Below, piece after piece: positions 1 through 7,467 of a stretch of DNA of 64,000 bases. The stretch spans positions 186,001-250,000 of the forward strand of contig NZ_JADZ01000010.1 of assembly GCF_000518645.1 (NCBI RefSeq), read 5' to 3'. The position numbers and the translations under genes are program-made. This stretch comes from Curvibacter gracilis ATCC BAA-807 (GTDB lineage: Bacteria; Pseudomonadota; Gammaproteobacteria; Burkholderiales; Burkholderiaceae_C). Each line of letters begins with the position of its first letter. Position 1 is the first letter of the stretch. The notes under the pieces are model-generated. The model worked only from the letters and a program-made list of their open reading frames with translations. It was not told the DNA's origin and did no database searches.

Positions 1-163
1 TCAAATTGTGGCTAAAATCTGGCCGGCCCGTGATTCAAACAGGGCCTGGTTTCAATTGATTTTTAGCACTTGAGCTTCAAATTTGACTGCTGATGGGCCG
101 CGCAGGATTCGCGGGGCCGCCGGTTTCTCATTTTGAAGGTGCGAGGCAGATGCTTTACCCTGT

Positions 164-904
164 ATGCCTCCGACTGAACTTGCGCTGATTTCCAGAATAT
201 CGTTGCTCTCCAAGGCCATCCATCTGGTGGATTTGCGCAATCAACTGATGCACATGGCCTGCATGCTCGGTGTGGCGCAGCTGGACTTGCTGGTGGAGTA
301 TTGGTCCATCTCTGGCGAGGCGCGGCGCCTGTGGTTTTCCACGGTCGAAGAAGGGCAGGGGCCCGCCGCCGAGGCACAAGACACGGATTTCCTCTTTGGT
401 GCGGCCTCACGCGCCGAACTTGCGCCTGCCCAGCAGTGCGAAGCCTCCTCGAAGCGTCCGTCCACGGACATCCAGATGCTGGAGTCGCCCAGCGGGCAGC
501 AGATTGAACTCCGTCAGGTGATGGAGTTTCCGGTGGGCGTGGGTCTGCCGCACCGTCTGGTGCTCTCACTCACACAGCAACGTGTATCACCCGAGGCCGA
601 GTCCGAGCTGGCCAACGCCACCCGCTTGATATTGGCGGCCAGTCGTGTTGCCTTGATGCGTATATTCAAGAATTCACTCGAACGCATCAAGAACAAGACA
701 TTAACTCCGCGTGAGCTGGAGTGTCTTAAATGGGCCGCTCTGGGTAAAACGGGTGCTGACACCGCACTGATTTTGTCGGTGTCTGAAGCAACGGTGGCTT
801 TTCACCTCAAAAATGCCATCGCCAAAATGAATGCGGCGTCCAAAGCCCATGCGGTGGCACTGGCTTTGTCACGGGGGTGGGTCGATTTGCGTGGTGGTGG
901 TTGA
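164..904 (+). CDS. LuxR-family transcriptional regulator
   Basis: A 246-residue protein whose last 65 residues (about 181-240) form a LuxR-type helix-turn-helix. It begins with LTPRELECLKW, has the GKTGADTALILSVSEATVAFHL recognition part in two helices, and ends with an AKM..ASKAHAVALAL helix. The first 170 residues have no motif I can name; in this family that part usually senses a ligand or a partner. It probably acts as a DNA-binding activator in the cytoplasm. No autoinducer-synthase gene lies nearby. The start ATG has only a weak purine-rich stretch (GAGGCAG) upstream. The first 163 bases of the window hold no gene I can support and are AT-rich, which suits a promoter. The family call is firm; the signal and targets are unknown. 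Confidence 0.85.
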   Translation: MPPTELALISRISLLSKAIHLVDLRNQLMHMACMLGVAQLDLLVEYWSISGEARRLWFSTVEEGQGPAAEAQDTDFLFGAASRAELAPAQQCEASSKRPSTDIQMLESPSGQQIELRQVMEFPVGVGLPHRLVLSLTQQRVSPEAESELANATRLILAASRVALMRIFKNSLERIKNKTLTPRELECLKWAALGKTGADTALILSVSEATVAFHLKNAIAKMNAASKAHAVALALSRGWVDLRGGG

Positions 905-1005
905 GGCCACGACGCCGGCCCTGCGCCACGGCACGGTCTGAAGGGCTTTGGCGTGTCCCGGGGCTGGTCTACAGGCGCCCGGTATCTGCGCTGCGGGTTG
1001 GACGA

Positions 1006-1473
1006 TCACCACGCAACCTTGCCGCAGTCGGGCCCGGTGGCCGTGCGGATGTGTGCCTGATTCAATGTGAGGACGCAGCGCAAGCCGTTCTGGGCCGTGG
1101 CCGTCAAGGTGTAGGCCTGTGGCTCCGAGTTCAGTTCGAAGAGGTAGGTCGAAGCGGTTTGGCTGTCGCGTTCTCCGCCCTGCAAGGCGGCCAGATCAGG
1201 CAGGGGCATGCGGGTGATCTGCGGGTAGCTCTGGGTCTGTTGGTAGCCGCGCTCCAGCACTTCAGCCATGGCTTTGAGGTAGGCCGCAGCACGGTCCACC
1301 GGCTTGGGCGCAGTGGTGCTCTTCAACGTGGGCAGGACCATGGCAAACACCATCCCGAAGATGGCCAGGCACAGGCAGACTTCAATCCAGCCTTGGATGA
1401 ACGATGTGGGCTCTGGGAGGTCGGTTGGGGCGGGTGACTGTGGTTTGTGGGAACTCAAACTCAATGCTTTCAT
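1006..1473 (-). CDS. Type IV pilin-like protein (PilE/minor pilin class)
   Basis: A 155-residue protein with one hydrophobic N-terminal helix (about residues 27-50) that starts GWIEVCLCLAIFGMVF, close to the prepilin pattern GFTLIE. The C-terminal part reads like a PilE-type globular domain (YTLTATAQNGLRC and a final DCGKVAW with paired cysteines). The start is supported by GGAAGG upstream of the ATG. The processing site is unusual: the conserved glutamate is at about +3 after the glycine instead of +5, and the leader is long (about 28 residues). It may therefore be a divergent minor pilin or pseudopilin. No assembly genes are adjacent. Confidence 0.6.
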   Translation of the reverse strand: MKALSLSSHKPQSPAPTDLPEPTSFIQGWIEVCLCLAIFGMVFAMVLPTLKSTTAPKPVDRAAAYLKAMAEVLERGYQQTQSYPQITRMPLPDLAALQGGERDSQTASTYLFELNSEPQAYTLTATAQNGLRCVLTLNQAHIRTATGPDCGKVAW

Positions 1474-1589
1474 GGGCCTTCCGGCTGGGACAAACGCAGC
1501 AAGGGGCGCACCCAGTGGGGCACTCCAGTGGGGTACTCGGGTGGGTGTGCTGCCAGCTTGTGATTTTTCATAGACGGGTGGCGCTCACA

Positions 1590-1607
1590 ACTATCAGTTT
1601 TGATAGT
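1590..1607. repeat. Perfect hairpin, 7-bp stem ACTATCA/TGATAGT
   Basis: ACTATCA, a GTTT loop, then TGATAGT forms a perfect stem. It resembles the short TTTGATAGC-type intergenic repeats that I recall as common in Comamonadaceae genomes. The taxonomic link is from memory and is not tested here. Confidence 0.5.
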
Positions 1608-1721
1608 GATCTTCTGGCGACACGCCTTGCCCAGAGGGCGGCACGGCCTTGACCCGTGTCCGCGTGAGGGTTGATCTGGCTCAAAGAAAGGTGCCTGAGC
1701 CATTTCTGAAAGCCCAAGGCC

Positions 1722-1733
1722 ATCAAATTTGAT
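1722..1733. repeat. 12-bp perfect palindrome ATCAAATTTGAT
   Basis: The palindrome ATCAAATTTGAT is followed by AGTTGCTG. It shares TTTGATAGT with the hairpin 120 bp upstream. It could be a second copy of the same repeat or an operator for the gene at 1828. Confidence 0.4.
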
Positions 1734-1827
1734 AGTTGCTGAACCACGGGTGTCCAGATGAGACTTTGCAAAAGGCGAGATCCGGGCTGTGCCGGGTGCG
1801 CTGGAGCGAACAGTCCGTGGAGGAAAG

Positions 1828-2166
1828 ATGAAATCAGTGGGCCTGGAGGTCAAGTTTCTGGATTCGGTTGCACCCGAGGGCAACGATGTTGATCTGTACA
1901 ACCGTCTGGAGGACAGCTTCCATCACGAAGGGGCCCGTGCCGAGACCCTGGTGGCCGAGAACTTTGTGATCAGCGAGATCAACCAATACGACTCCGACCT
2001 GGGCACGGTGACGACGCAGGCTGTCCGGAACTGGGAGTTGGCCAAACCCCCCTCGGCCCGGCTGTCCAACCGGCGCAAGGTCCGCAGTGCGAGGCGCCAG
2101 GCTGGCCGCGGTACTGAGCCGATGGGTTGGTGGAGCCGCTTGTGGGCCCGTTGGCGTGCCCGCTGA
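1828..2166 (+). CDS. Small protein of unknown function
   Basis: The frame codes for 112 residues from an ATG preceded at ideal spacing by GGAGGAAAG, so I chose this start over an in-frame ATG 39 bases upstream. The N-terminal 70 residues are acidic (MKSVGLEVKFLDSVAPEG, then ENFVISEINQYDSDLGTV). The C-terminal 40 residues are strongly basic and rich in Arg and Trp, ending WWSRLWARWRAR. I recognise no domain. The basic tail could bind nucleic acid or membrane, but that is only inference. Its coding bias and ribosome-binding site make it a credible gene. Confidence 0.5.
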   Translation: MKSVGLEVKFLDSVAPEGNDVDLYNRLEDSFHHEGARAETLVAENFVISEINQYDSDLGTVTTQAVRNWELAKPPSARLSNRRKVRSARRQAGRGTEPMGWWSRLWARWRAR

Positions 2167-2313
2167 GGGAGCCGAGCTGGTGCAGCCCCTGAGCGAGTGA
2201 GGTGGGCCGGCGGCTTTGGCAGGGCACCAACCGTTCATCGCTTAAAATACCGCACCTTGCCGCCCCGGCCAAGGTTCATGTCGTTCACGCCCGGGGCCAT
2301 GTAGAGGAACACC

Positions 2314-2436
2314 ATGTTCAAAACCTCGTTGCCGCACTCCGTGCGGCTGCCTGTCGTTTTTCGCTCCCCGTCCGATTCACACCATCGTTTGGTCGCCGGC
2401 CTGGGCCTTGCAACACCTCTGGAGGTGTTGGCATGA
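2314..2436 (+). CDS. Putative 40-residue leader ORF translationally coupled to queE
   Basis: An ATG at 2314, preceded by AGAGGAACACC, opens a 40-codon frame whose TGA stop overlaps the queE ATG as ATGA. The peptide (begins MFKTSLPHSVRLPVV, ends ATPLEVLA) matches nothing I know. Its last codons run through a hairpin that contains the queE ribosome-binding site. Translation of this frame could therefore open the hairpin and deliver ribosomes to queE. That mechanism is inference; the overlap and hairpin are visible in the sequence. Confidence 0.45.
   Translation: MFKTSLPHSVRLPVVFRSPSDSHHRLVAGLGLATPLEVLA
2411..2430 (+). promoter_or_regulatory. Hairpin sequestering the queE ribosome-binding site
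   Basis: CAACACCT and AGGTGTTG form a perfect 8-bp stem around a CTGG loop. The GGAGG Shine-Dalgarno element of queE (2421-2425) lies in the loop and the 3' arm, 7 bases before the ATG at 2433. In the folded RNA the site would be blocked unless a ribosome on the upstream frame melts the stem. Confidence 0.6.
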
Positions 2437-3065
2437 GCTATGCCGTGAAGGAAATTTTCTACACCTTGCAAGGCGAAGGCCTGCGCGCCGGCCGGCCCGC
2501 GGTGTTCTGCCGCTTTGCGGGCTGCAACCTGTGGAGCGGGCGTGAAGCCGACCGCGCCACGGCCGTGTGCCGTTTCTGCGATACCGACTTCGTGGGCACC
2601 GATGGCACCCTGGGCGGCAAGTTTGCCGATGCCCAGGCCCTGGCCGCGTTGATCGCGGCCCAGTGGCCCGAAGGGCAGGGCCACCGCTATGTGGTGCTGA
2701 CCGGGGGCGAGCCCCTGCTGCAGGTCGATGAGGCCCTGACCCAGGCCTTGCACGCTGAAGGCTTTGAGATCGCGGTGGAAACCAATGGCAGCCTGTTCGC
2801 CCCGCCGGGCATCGACTGGATCTGCGTCAGCCCCAAGGCCGGCGCGCCCCTGGTGCAGCGCAGCGGCCACGAGCTCAAGCTGGTCTACCCGCAGCCCGGG
2901 CTGGACCCGGCCGAGCTGCAGGCGCTGGACTTCGAGCATTTTCTGCTGCAGCCCATGGACAACCCCGAGCAGCGCGCCAACACCCGCGCCTGCATCGCCT
3001 ACTGCCAGGCCCAGCCCCGCTGGCGCCTGTCGGTGCAAACCCACAAAGTTCTGGACATCCGATGA
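2433..3065 (+). CDS. queE: 7-carboxy-7-deazaguanine synthase QueE
   Basis: This radical-SAM enzyme converts 6-carboxy-5,6,7,8-tetrahydropterin to 7-carboxy-7-deazaguanine in queuosine synthesis. The protein has 210 residues. The cluster cysteines are C31, C46 and C49, a CX14CX2C pattern as in the Burkholderia multivorans enzyme, rather than the usual CX3CX2C. The N-terminal YTLQGEG and later LTGGEPLLQ and ETNGS motifs bind SAM and substrate. The ATG at 2433 is chosen because MSYAVKEIFYTLQGEG is the family N-terminus and GGAGG precedes it. It overlaps queD by 4 bases (ATGA), so the two are co-translated. Confidence 0.95.
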   Translation: MSYAVKEIFYTLQGEGLRAGRPAVFCRFAGCNLWSGREADRATAVCRFCDTDFVGTDGTLGGKFADAQALAALIAAQWPEGQGHRYVVLTGGEPLLQVDEALTQALHAEGFEIAVETNGSLFAPPGIDWICVSPKAGAPLVQRSGHELKLVYPQPGLDPAELQALDFEHFLLQPMDNPEQRANTRACIAYCQAQPRWRLSVQTHKVLDIR

Positions 3066-3481
3066 GCTCCACCCCTGCAAGCCCTGCCACCCCCTTCCCA
3101 CGCACGGGCGCGGTGTTCGAGTTGTCGCAGCGCTTTTTCTTTGACGCCGCGCACACCCTGCAACGCCAGATCGAGGCGGAAGGCAGCCGCCGCATCCATG
3201 GCCACACCTACCACGCCGAGGTGCATGTGAGCGGTGCCCCCGACCCCGCCACCGGCATGGTGGTGGACCTGGGCTTTGTGCGGGCCGAGATCGCCCGCCT
3301 GCGCGAGCAGCTCGACCACCACTTTCTTGACGAGGTACCCGGTCTGGGCCCCGCCACGCTGGAGAACCTGTGCCTGTTCATCGGCCGCCAACTGGCCCCG
3401 GTGCTGCCCCAGCTCAGCGCCATCACGGTGGAGCGCCAGGCGGTGGGTGACCGTTGCACCCTGCGCTGGGCAGCTGCCTGA
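3062..3481 (+). CDS. queD: 6-carboxy-5,6,7,8-tetrahydropterin synthase family protein (QueD)
   Basis: A 139-residue protein of the PTPS/QueD fold, expected to turn 7,8-dihydroneopterin triphosphate into 6-carboxytetrahydropterin just before QueE. Zinc ligands H31, H46 and H48 are visible (DAAHTL and the HGH motif), as are the LDHH dyad and the pterin-binding glutamate in TVERQ. The catalytic cysteine that precedes HGH in E. coli QueD (KCGRLHGH) is replaced: the local sequence is GSRRIHGH, with Ser42 at the Cys position. The gene starts inside the queE stop codon. It ends with no spacer against the convergent ABC receptor gene. Confidence 0.88.
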   Translation: MSSTPASPATPFPRTGAVFELSQRFFFDAAHTLQRQIEAEGSRRIHGHTYHAEVHVSGAPDPATGMVVDLGFVRAEIARLREQLDHHFLDEVPGLGPATLENLCLFIGRQLAPVLPQLSAITVERQAVGDRCTLRWAAA

Positions 3482-4447
3482 TCAGCTGGCCGGCCGCCAC
3501 ACCGGCGAATCGGCAATGCGCACCTTGCGCGGAATGATCTGGGCCTGGCTGAAGGCATCGGCAATGCGCTGCTGCTCGGCCAGGGCTTCGGCGTCGGGCG
3601 GCTGCACCTGGTAGCTGCGGCGCTGGTTGGCCACCTCGACGGTGGCCGCGTCCAGACCGATCACCGGGGCATGCCATTCGGCCGCCTGATTGGGGTTGTG
3701 CTTGATCCAGTTGCCGGCGCGCTGCAGCTCGCCATACACCAGCCCCAGCACATCGGGGCGGCGCTGGGCGTAGGGTGTGGCCGCGAGGTAAAAGCGCCGG
3801 TAGGCCGACAGCCGGGTGCCATCGACCAGGACGCGGGCGCCCGACTGGCGCTGCACGGCCGCCAGGAAGGGGTCCCAGATCACCCAGGCCGCCACCTTGC
3901 CGGTCTCGAAGGCGGCGCGGGCGTCGGCCGGGCTGAGGTAGGCCGGCTCGATGTCCTGGATGCTCAGGCCGTTGCGCGCCAGCGCCTCCAGCAGCAGGTA
4001 ATGGGCCCCTGCGCCTTTGGCAAAGGCCACCTTCTGCCCCTTGAGCTGGGCCACGCTGGTCACGGGCGAATCCTTGCGCACCACGATGGCCTGGGCCTGG
4101 GGCGAGGGGGTCTCGATCGCGTAGTAGGTCAGCTGTGCGCCGGCGGCCAGTGCAAACGGCGGCACGGCATCGGCCACGTCGGCACTCAGGTCGATGGCGC
4201 CCACATTCAAGGCCTCCAGCAGGGGAAGGCCCGAGTTGAACTCGTGCCATTGCACCGCCACGTTCCAGGGCGCCAGTGCCTTTTCGAGCACGCCCTTGGA
4301 CTTCAGGTAGATCATCAGGGTGGATGACTTCTGGTAGCCGATGCGCAGGCGATCGGCTTCAGCGGCCTGCAAAGGGTTCAGCAACAAGGTGCCGGGCAAG
4401 GCCAGGCCAGCCTGCAAGAGGCGGCGTCGGGTCGGGGTGTCGGTCAT
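3482..4447 (-). CDS. ABC transporter substrate-binding protein, SsuA-like (aliphatic sulfonate class)
   Basis: A 321-residue periplasmic receptor. The N-terminus TRRRLLQAGLALPGTLLLNPLQAAEA is a twin-arginine-type signal, and the ATG at 4447 begins it. The mature part has the SsuA/TauA-type layout: LRIGYQKSSTLMIYLK, an NVGAIDLS segment, and the pattern AAFETGKVAAWVIWDPFLAA. Sulfonate receptors of this class feed the SsuBC importer. It is the last gene of a minus-strand operon and lies downstream of the permease across a 161-bp gap that holds a strong hairpin. Ligand specificity cannot be read from sequence; taurine, alkanesulfonates or another organosulfur compound are candidates. Confidence 0.85.
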   Translation of the reverse strand: MTDTPTRRRLLQAGLALPGTLLLNPLQAAEADRLRIGYQKSSTLMIYLKSKGVLEKALAPWNVAVQWHEFNSGLPLLEALNVGAIDLSADVADAVPPFALAAGAQLTYYAIETPSPQAQAIVVRKDSPVTSVAQLKGQKVAFAKGAGAHYLLLEALARNGLSIQDIEPAYLSPADARAAFETGKVAAWVIWDPFLAAVQRQSGARVLVDGTRLSAYRRFYLAATPYAQRRPDVLGLVYGELQRAGNWIKHNPNQAAEWHAPVIGLDAATVEVANQRRSYQVQPPDAEALAEQQRIADAFSQAQIIPRKVRIADSPVWRPAS

Positions 4448-4568
4448 GGGCAAAGAGGCGTGTGGGCGGTGGGGGTTCCAGTCGGTGGCCCATAGGCCAG
4501 CCACGCTGGCTTGTGGGCCCAAGCCTAGCCGCCAGGGCGTCTCTTGCATGCGCTCATTTCGCCGTTGC

Positions 4569-4596
4569 TAGCGCGCTGTGCGCATAAGCACAGCGC
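4569..4596 (-). promoter_or_regulatory. 11-bp perfect hairpin between permease and receptor genes
   Basis: GCGCGCTGTGC, a six-base loop, then GCACAGCGCGC forms a perfect GC-rich stem in the 161-bp gap between the ABC permease and the downstream receptor gene. No U-run follows on the minus strand, so it is more likely an RNA-processing or stability element, which would uncouple receptor and permease levels, than a terminator. Confidence 0.55.
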
Positions 4597-4608
4597 GCCT
4601 GGGCAGGG

Positions 4609-5379
4609 TCACTGTTGCCTGGGCCCGCCGTGGGTCCAGCGCCCGATCAGGGTGCGGGCCAGGCTGTCCAGGGCAAAGCCCAGCGCGCCGATCACGACGA
4701 TGGCGGCGGTCAGCTCCTGGTAGGCCAGGCGATCGCGGGCATCGAGAATGAAGTAGCCCAGGCCTGACGAGACCCCCAGCATCTCGGCCGGCACCAACAC
4801 GATCCAGGCCACGCCCAAGGCCAGGCGGAAGCCCGTGAGCACATGGGCCAGGATGCCCGGCAGCACCACGCGGCTGATCAGTTCCCAGTGGGTGGCCGAC
4901 AGGCTGGCGGCCAGTTGCAGCCAGTGCCGGTCGAGGGCGGCCACACCGGCGGCGGTGTTCAGCACGATGGGCCAGACCCCGGCGAACACCAGCAGAAACA
5001 CCACCGCGCCATTGCCCAGGCCCAGGGCCATCACGGCCAGCGGCATCCACGACAGTGGCGACACCATGCGCAGAAACTGGAACAGCGTGCCCGTGATGCG
5101 CGCAAAGCGCGGCGACAGCCCGCTCAGCAAACCCAGCGGCAGCCCGATCAGCAAGGCGCCCGCCAGGGCCAGGCCGATGCGCTGCAGGCTGGTGCCGATG
5201 TGGCCCCAAAAGCTGGCCTCGCCCAGCAGGGCCACCAGGGTGCTCAGGCCGGCCTGCGGCGAGAACGCCTGGTTGATGGCCTCGACATCCGACAGATGGC
5301 CAGCCCCGACTTGCCACAGCACACCCGCCCCGGCAAAACCCAGCAGGGGCCAGCCCAATCGTGCCAACCAGGCTTTCAT
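4609..5379 (-). CDS. ABC transporter permease, SsuC/TauC-like
   Basis: A 256-residue inner-membrane permease with about six hydrophobic segments. The EAA loop is recognisable around AASLSATHWELISRVVLPGILAHVLTGFRLALGVAWIVLVPAEML, the signature of nitrate/sulfonate/taurine permeases that docks to the ATPase. The ATG overlaps the stop of the preceding NrtA-like gene by 4 bases, so it is co-translated with it. It forms the membrane channel for the ATPase at 6653-7459. Confidence 0.9.
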   Translation of the reverse strand: MKAWLARLGWPLLGFAGAGVLWQVGAGHLSDVEAINQAFSPQAGLSTLVALLGEASFWGHIGTSLQRIGLALAGALLIGLPLGLLSGLSPRFARITGTLFQFLRMVSPLSWMPLAVMALGLGNGAVVFLLVFAGVWPIVLNTAAGVAALDRHWLQLAASLSATHWELISRVVLPGILAHVLTGFRLALGVAWIVLVPAEMLGVSSGLGYFILDARDRLAYQELTAAIVVIGALGFALDSLARTLIGRWTHGGPRQQ

Positions 5380-6617
5380 GCGCCCAGCACCTCACGGCGG
5401 GTGAAGTCGGCACTCAGGCCGAAGGCGGGCAGGCCGCCCACGCTTTGCAGGGCCTGGCGCACAAAGCGGTCGTCCACCAGGTCACGGGCCACAAAGCTGG
5501 GGTCGAGCGCCTGCAGGAAGCGGGTGTCGCCTTCCACCGTGGTCTCGCGCAGCGAGCGCACCAACTGCTCGGTGTACGAAGGGTAGGGGTAGGGCTGGAA
5601 GTCGATGCGGCGCTGGTTCCAGCCTTTGTTCTTGACGATGCCGGCCTTCTCGTACTCGCTGTAGTCGGTGGCTGCCAGCACCTTGGACAGCACGGGCAGG
5701 GCATGCGGTGTGTACTTGCCCTCGCCAGTGTTGGACAGCAGCTTGGCTGTCTCCAACTGGTTGTTGCGCGTCCAGAGCTGGGCCTTGACCAGGGCGTTGG
5801 TCACGCGCTGGGCCCACTCGGGGCGTTCGACCAGATCGCGCTCGGCCAGGGTCACCAGGCAGCAGGCGTGGTTCTTCCAGACATCGCCCACAAAGCGCAG
5901 CACATGGCCCACCTTGAGGTTCTCGGCCGCGGCATTGAAGGGCTCGGCGACGATGAAGCCCGCCACCGAGCGTGCGGCCAGGGCCGACACCATCTCGGCC
6001 GGCGGCAGCACCACCAGGTTCACCTGGCCAGGCTTCAGGGCCTCGCCGCGCGGGCGGTTGACGGCGGTCAGGCCGTGCTGGCGCAGCAGCTGCTGCAGCA
6101 CGATGTTGTGGATCGAATACCAGAACGGGATCGCCACCGTCTTGCCTTCCAACTGGGCCACCGACTGGATGTCGTTGGCCACGGTCAGGGCCGAGCCGTT
6201 GACGTGGTTCCAGGCCACCACGCGGGCCGGGAACTTGCTGCCGTAGCGCACCCACAGGGTGGTGGGCGACAGCAGGTGCACCACGTTCACCTGCCCCGCA
6301 ATGAAGGCCTCCACCAACTGGGCCCACGAGCGGAACAGGCGCGGCGCCTCGGTGCGCAGCCCTTCGGCCTCGAACAGGCGGCGCTGGTGGGCCACCAGCA
6401 GCGGGGTGGCATCGGTGATGGGCAGGTAGCCGATGCGCACCGGCTGGTCGTCGCCCTTGAAGGTCTGGGCCCGGGCGTCGCCGGCGCTCAGCAAGGGGGC
6501 GACCACGCTGGCGCTGGTCAGTGCGCCCAGGCGCAACAGGTCGCGCCGGGTCATGCCGCAGCCACAGTCGGCGCTGGCGCACAGGTGCTGGTAGTTCGGG
6601 CGTGGGTCGAGGTTCAT
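5376..6617 (-). CDS. ABC transporter substrate-binding protein, NrtA/TauA-like
   Basis: The protein has 413 residues. The start at 6617 puts a twin-arginine signal (MTRRDLLRLGALTSASVVAP) after a 21-residue cysteine-containing leader (CASADCGCG), which is an unusual N-terminus. The body matches the nitrate/bicarbonate receptor class: RIGYLPITDATPLLVA, AGQVNVVHLL, FIVAEPFNAAAENLKVGHVLRF and WKNHACCLVT. It is the second receptor in the same operon as an SsuA-like one. It either widens the substrate range or senses the substrate. It overlaps the permease gene by 4 bases. Confidence 0.87.
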   Translation of the reverse strand: MNLDPRPNYQHLCASADCGCGMTRRDLLRLGALTSASVVAPLLSAGDARAQTFKGDDQPVRIGYLPITDATPLLVAHQRRLFEAEGLRTEAPRLFRSWAQLVEAFIAGQVNVVHLLSPTTLWVRYGSKFPARVVAWNHVNGSALTVANDIQSVAQLEGKTVAIPFWYSIHNIVLQQLLRQHGLTAVNRPRGEALKPGQVNLVVLPPAEMVSALAARSVAGFIVAEPFNAAAENLKVGHVLRFVGDVWKNHACCLVTLAERDLVERPEWAQRVTNALVKAQLWTRNNQLETAKLLSNTGEGKYTPHALPVLSKVLAATDYSEYEKAGIVKNKGWNQRRIDFQPYPYPSYTEQLVRSLRETTVEGDTRFLQALDPSFVARDLVDDRFVRQALQSVGGLPAFGLSADFTRREVLGA

Positions 6618-6652
6618 GGTCAATCCGTAGGGAAGTGGGTGGGCGGGGCGCG

Positions 6653-7459
6653 TCAGTGCGCGGCCCGCAGGTCTTGCAGGGCGGCCAGGATGTCCAGGCG
6701 CAGCCGGGTCAGTTCGGCCGGGTGTTGCAGGCGCGGGCGGCTCAGGCCCACGGCCCATTCGCGCACCAGGCGGGCGGGTTCACCGGGGTGGCCGCCCATC
6801 AGCACGATGCGGTCGGCCACCAGCAGGGCCTCGTCGATGTCGTGGGTGACCAGCAAGGCGGCGCTGTGCCAGCGGTGCACCACCTCGACCAGCAGGTCTT
6901 GCAGCTCGGTGCGGGTGATGGCGTCGACCGCCGAGAAGGGCTCGTCGGCCAGCAGCAGGGCGGGCTCGCGCGCCAGTGCGCGGGCCAGCGCCACGCGCTG
7001 GGCCATGCCGCCTGACAACTGGTTGGGGTACAGCCCGCCTTTGCCGGCCAGGCCGACGGCGGCCAAGGCCTCGTTGATGCGGCGCTCGCGGTCGGGCCGG
7101 CGGGTGGCGGGCTGGTGCTTGAAATCGAGCCCGAAGCCCACATTGGCCTGCACATTCAGCCAAGGCAGCAGGCTGGGCTGCTGGAACACCACCACCGCCC
7201 TCGGGTGGGGTTGGGTGAGGGGCTGGCCCATGAACTCGACGCGGCCTTCATGGGGCGGCTCCAGGCCCGCCAGGGCACGCAGCAGGGTGGATTTGCCACA
7301 GCCGCTGCCGCCCAGCAGGCAGACGATTTCACGCGGGGCGATTTGCAGGTCCAGCGGGCCGAACACCGGCACCGGCCGGCCGGGCCAGCGGCGGCTCAGG
7401 CCCTGGGCGCGCAGGGCGGGTTCAGCGGTGGCGGCACTGGGTGGGAGCGTGCTGCTCAT
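6653..7459 (-). CDS. ABC transporter ATP-binding protein, SsuB/TauB-like
   Basis: A 268-residue ATPase that powers the importer. The Walker A is GGSGCGKST (about residues 50-58). The Q-loop follows at VVFQQPSLLPWL, the signature is LSGGMAQRVALARAL, Walker B is LLLADEPFSAVD, and the switch histidine is in LLVTHDIDEAL. The ATG at 7459 gives the usual family length. It starts 8 bases after the acyl-CoA-dehydrogenase-like gene stops, and 35 bases separate its stop from the next receptor gene. Confidence 0.93.
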   Translation of the reverse strand: MSSTLPPSAATAEPALRAQGLSRRWPGRPVPVFGPLDLQIAPREIVCLLGGSGCGKSTLLRALAGLEPPHEGRVEFMGQPLTQPHPRAVVVFQQPSLLPWLNVQANVGFGLDFKHQPATRRPDRERRINEALAAVGLAGKGGLYPNQLSGGMAQRVALARALAREPALLLADEPFSAVDAITRTELQDLLVEVVHRWHSAALLVTHDIDEALLVADRIVLMGGHPGEPARLVREWAVGLSRPRLQHPAELTRLRLDILAALQDLRAAH

Positions 7460-7467
7460 GGCGGGCG

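Larger units (their letters stand above)
1474..1827. other. 354-bp intergenic region with two TTTGATAGT palindromes
   Basis: No convincing gene is seen between the divergently oriented pilin-like gene and the small gene at 1828. The stretch carries two related inverted repeats (1590-1607 and 1722-1733), annotated separately, and otherwise looks like non-coding promoter sequence. Confidence 0.5.

Noticed and set aside
3440-3500. A terminator between the convergent queD and receptor genes
   Set aside because: The genes abut with no spacer and I see no hairpin with a T-run.
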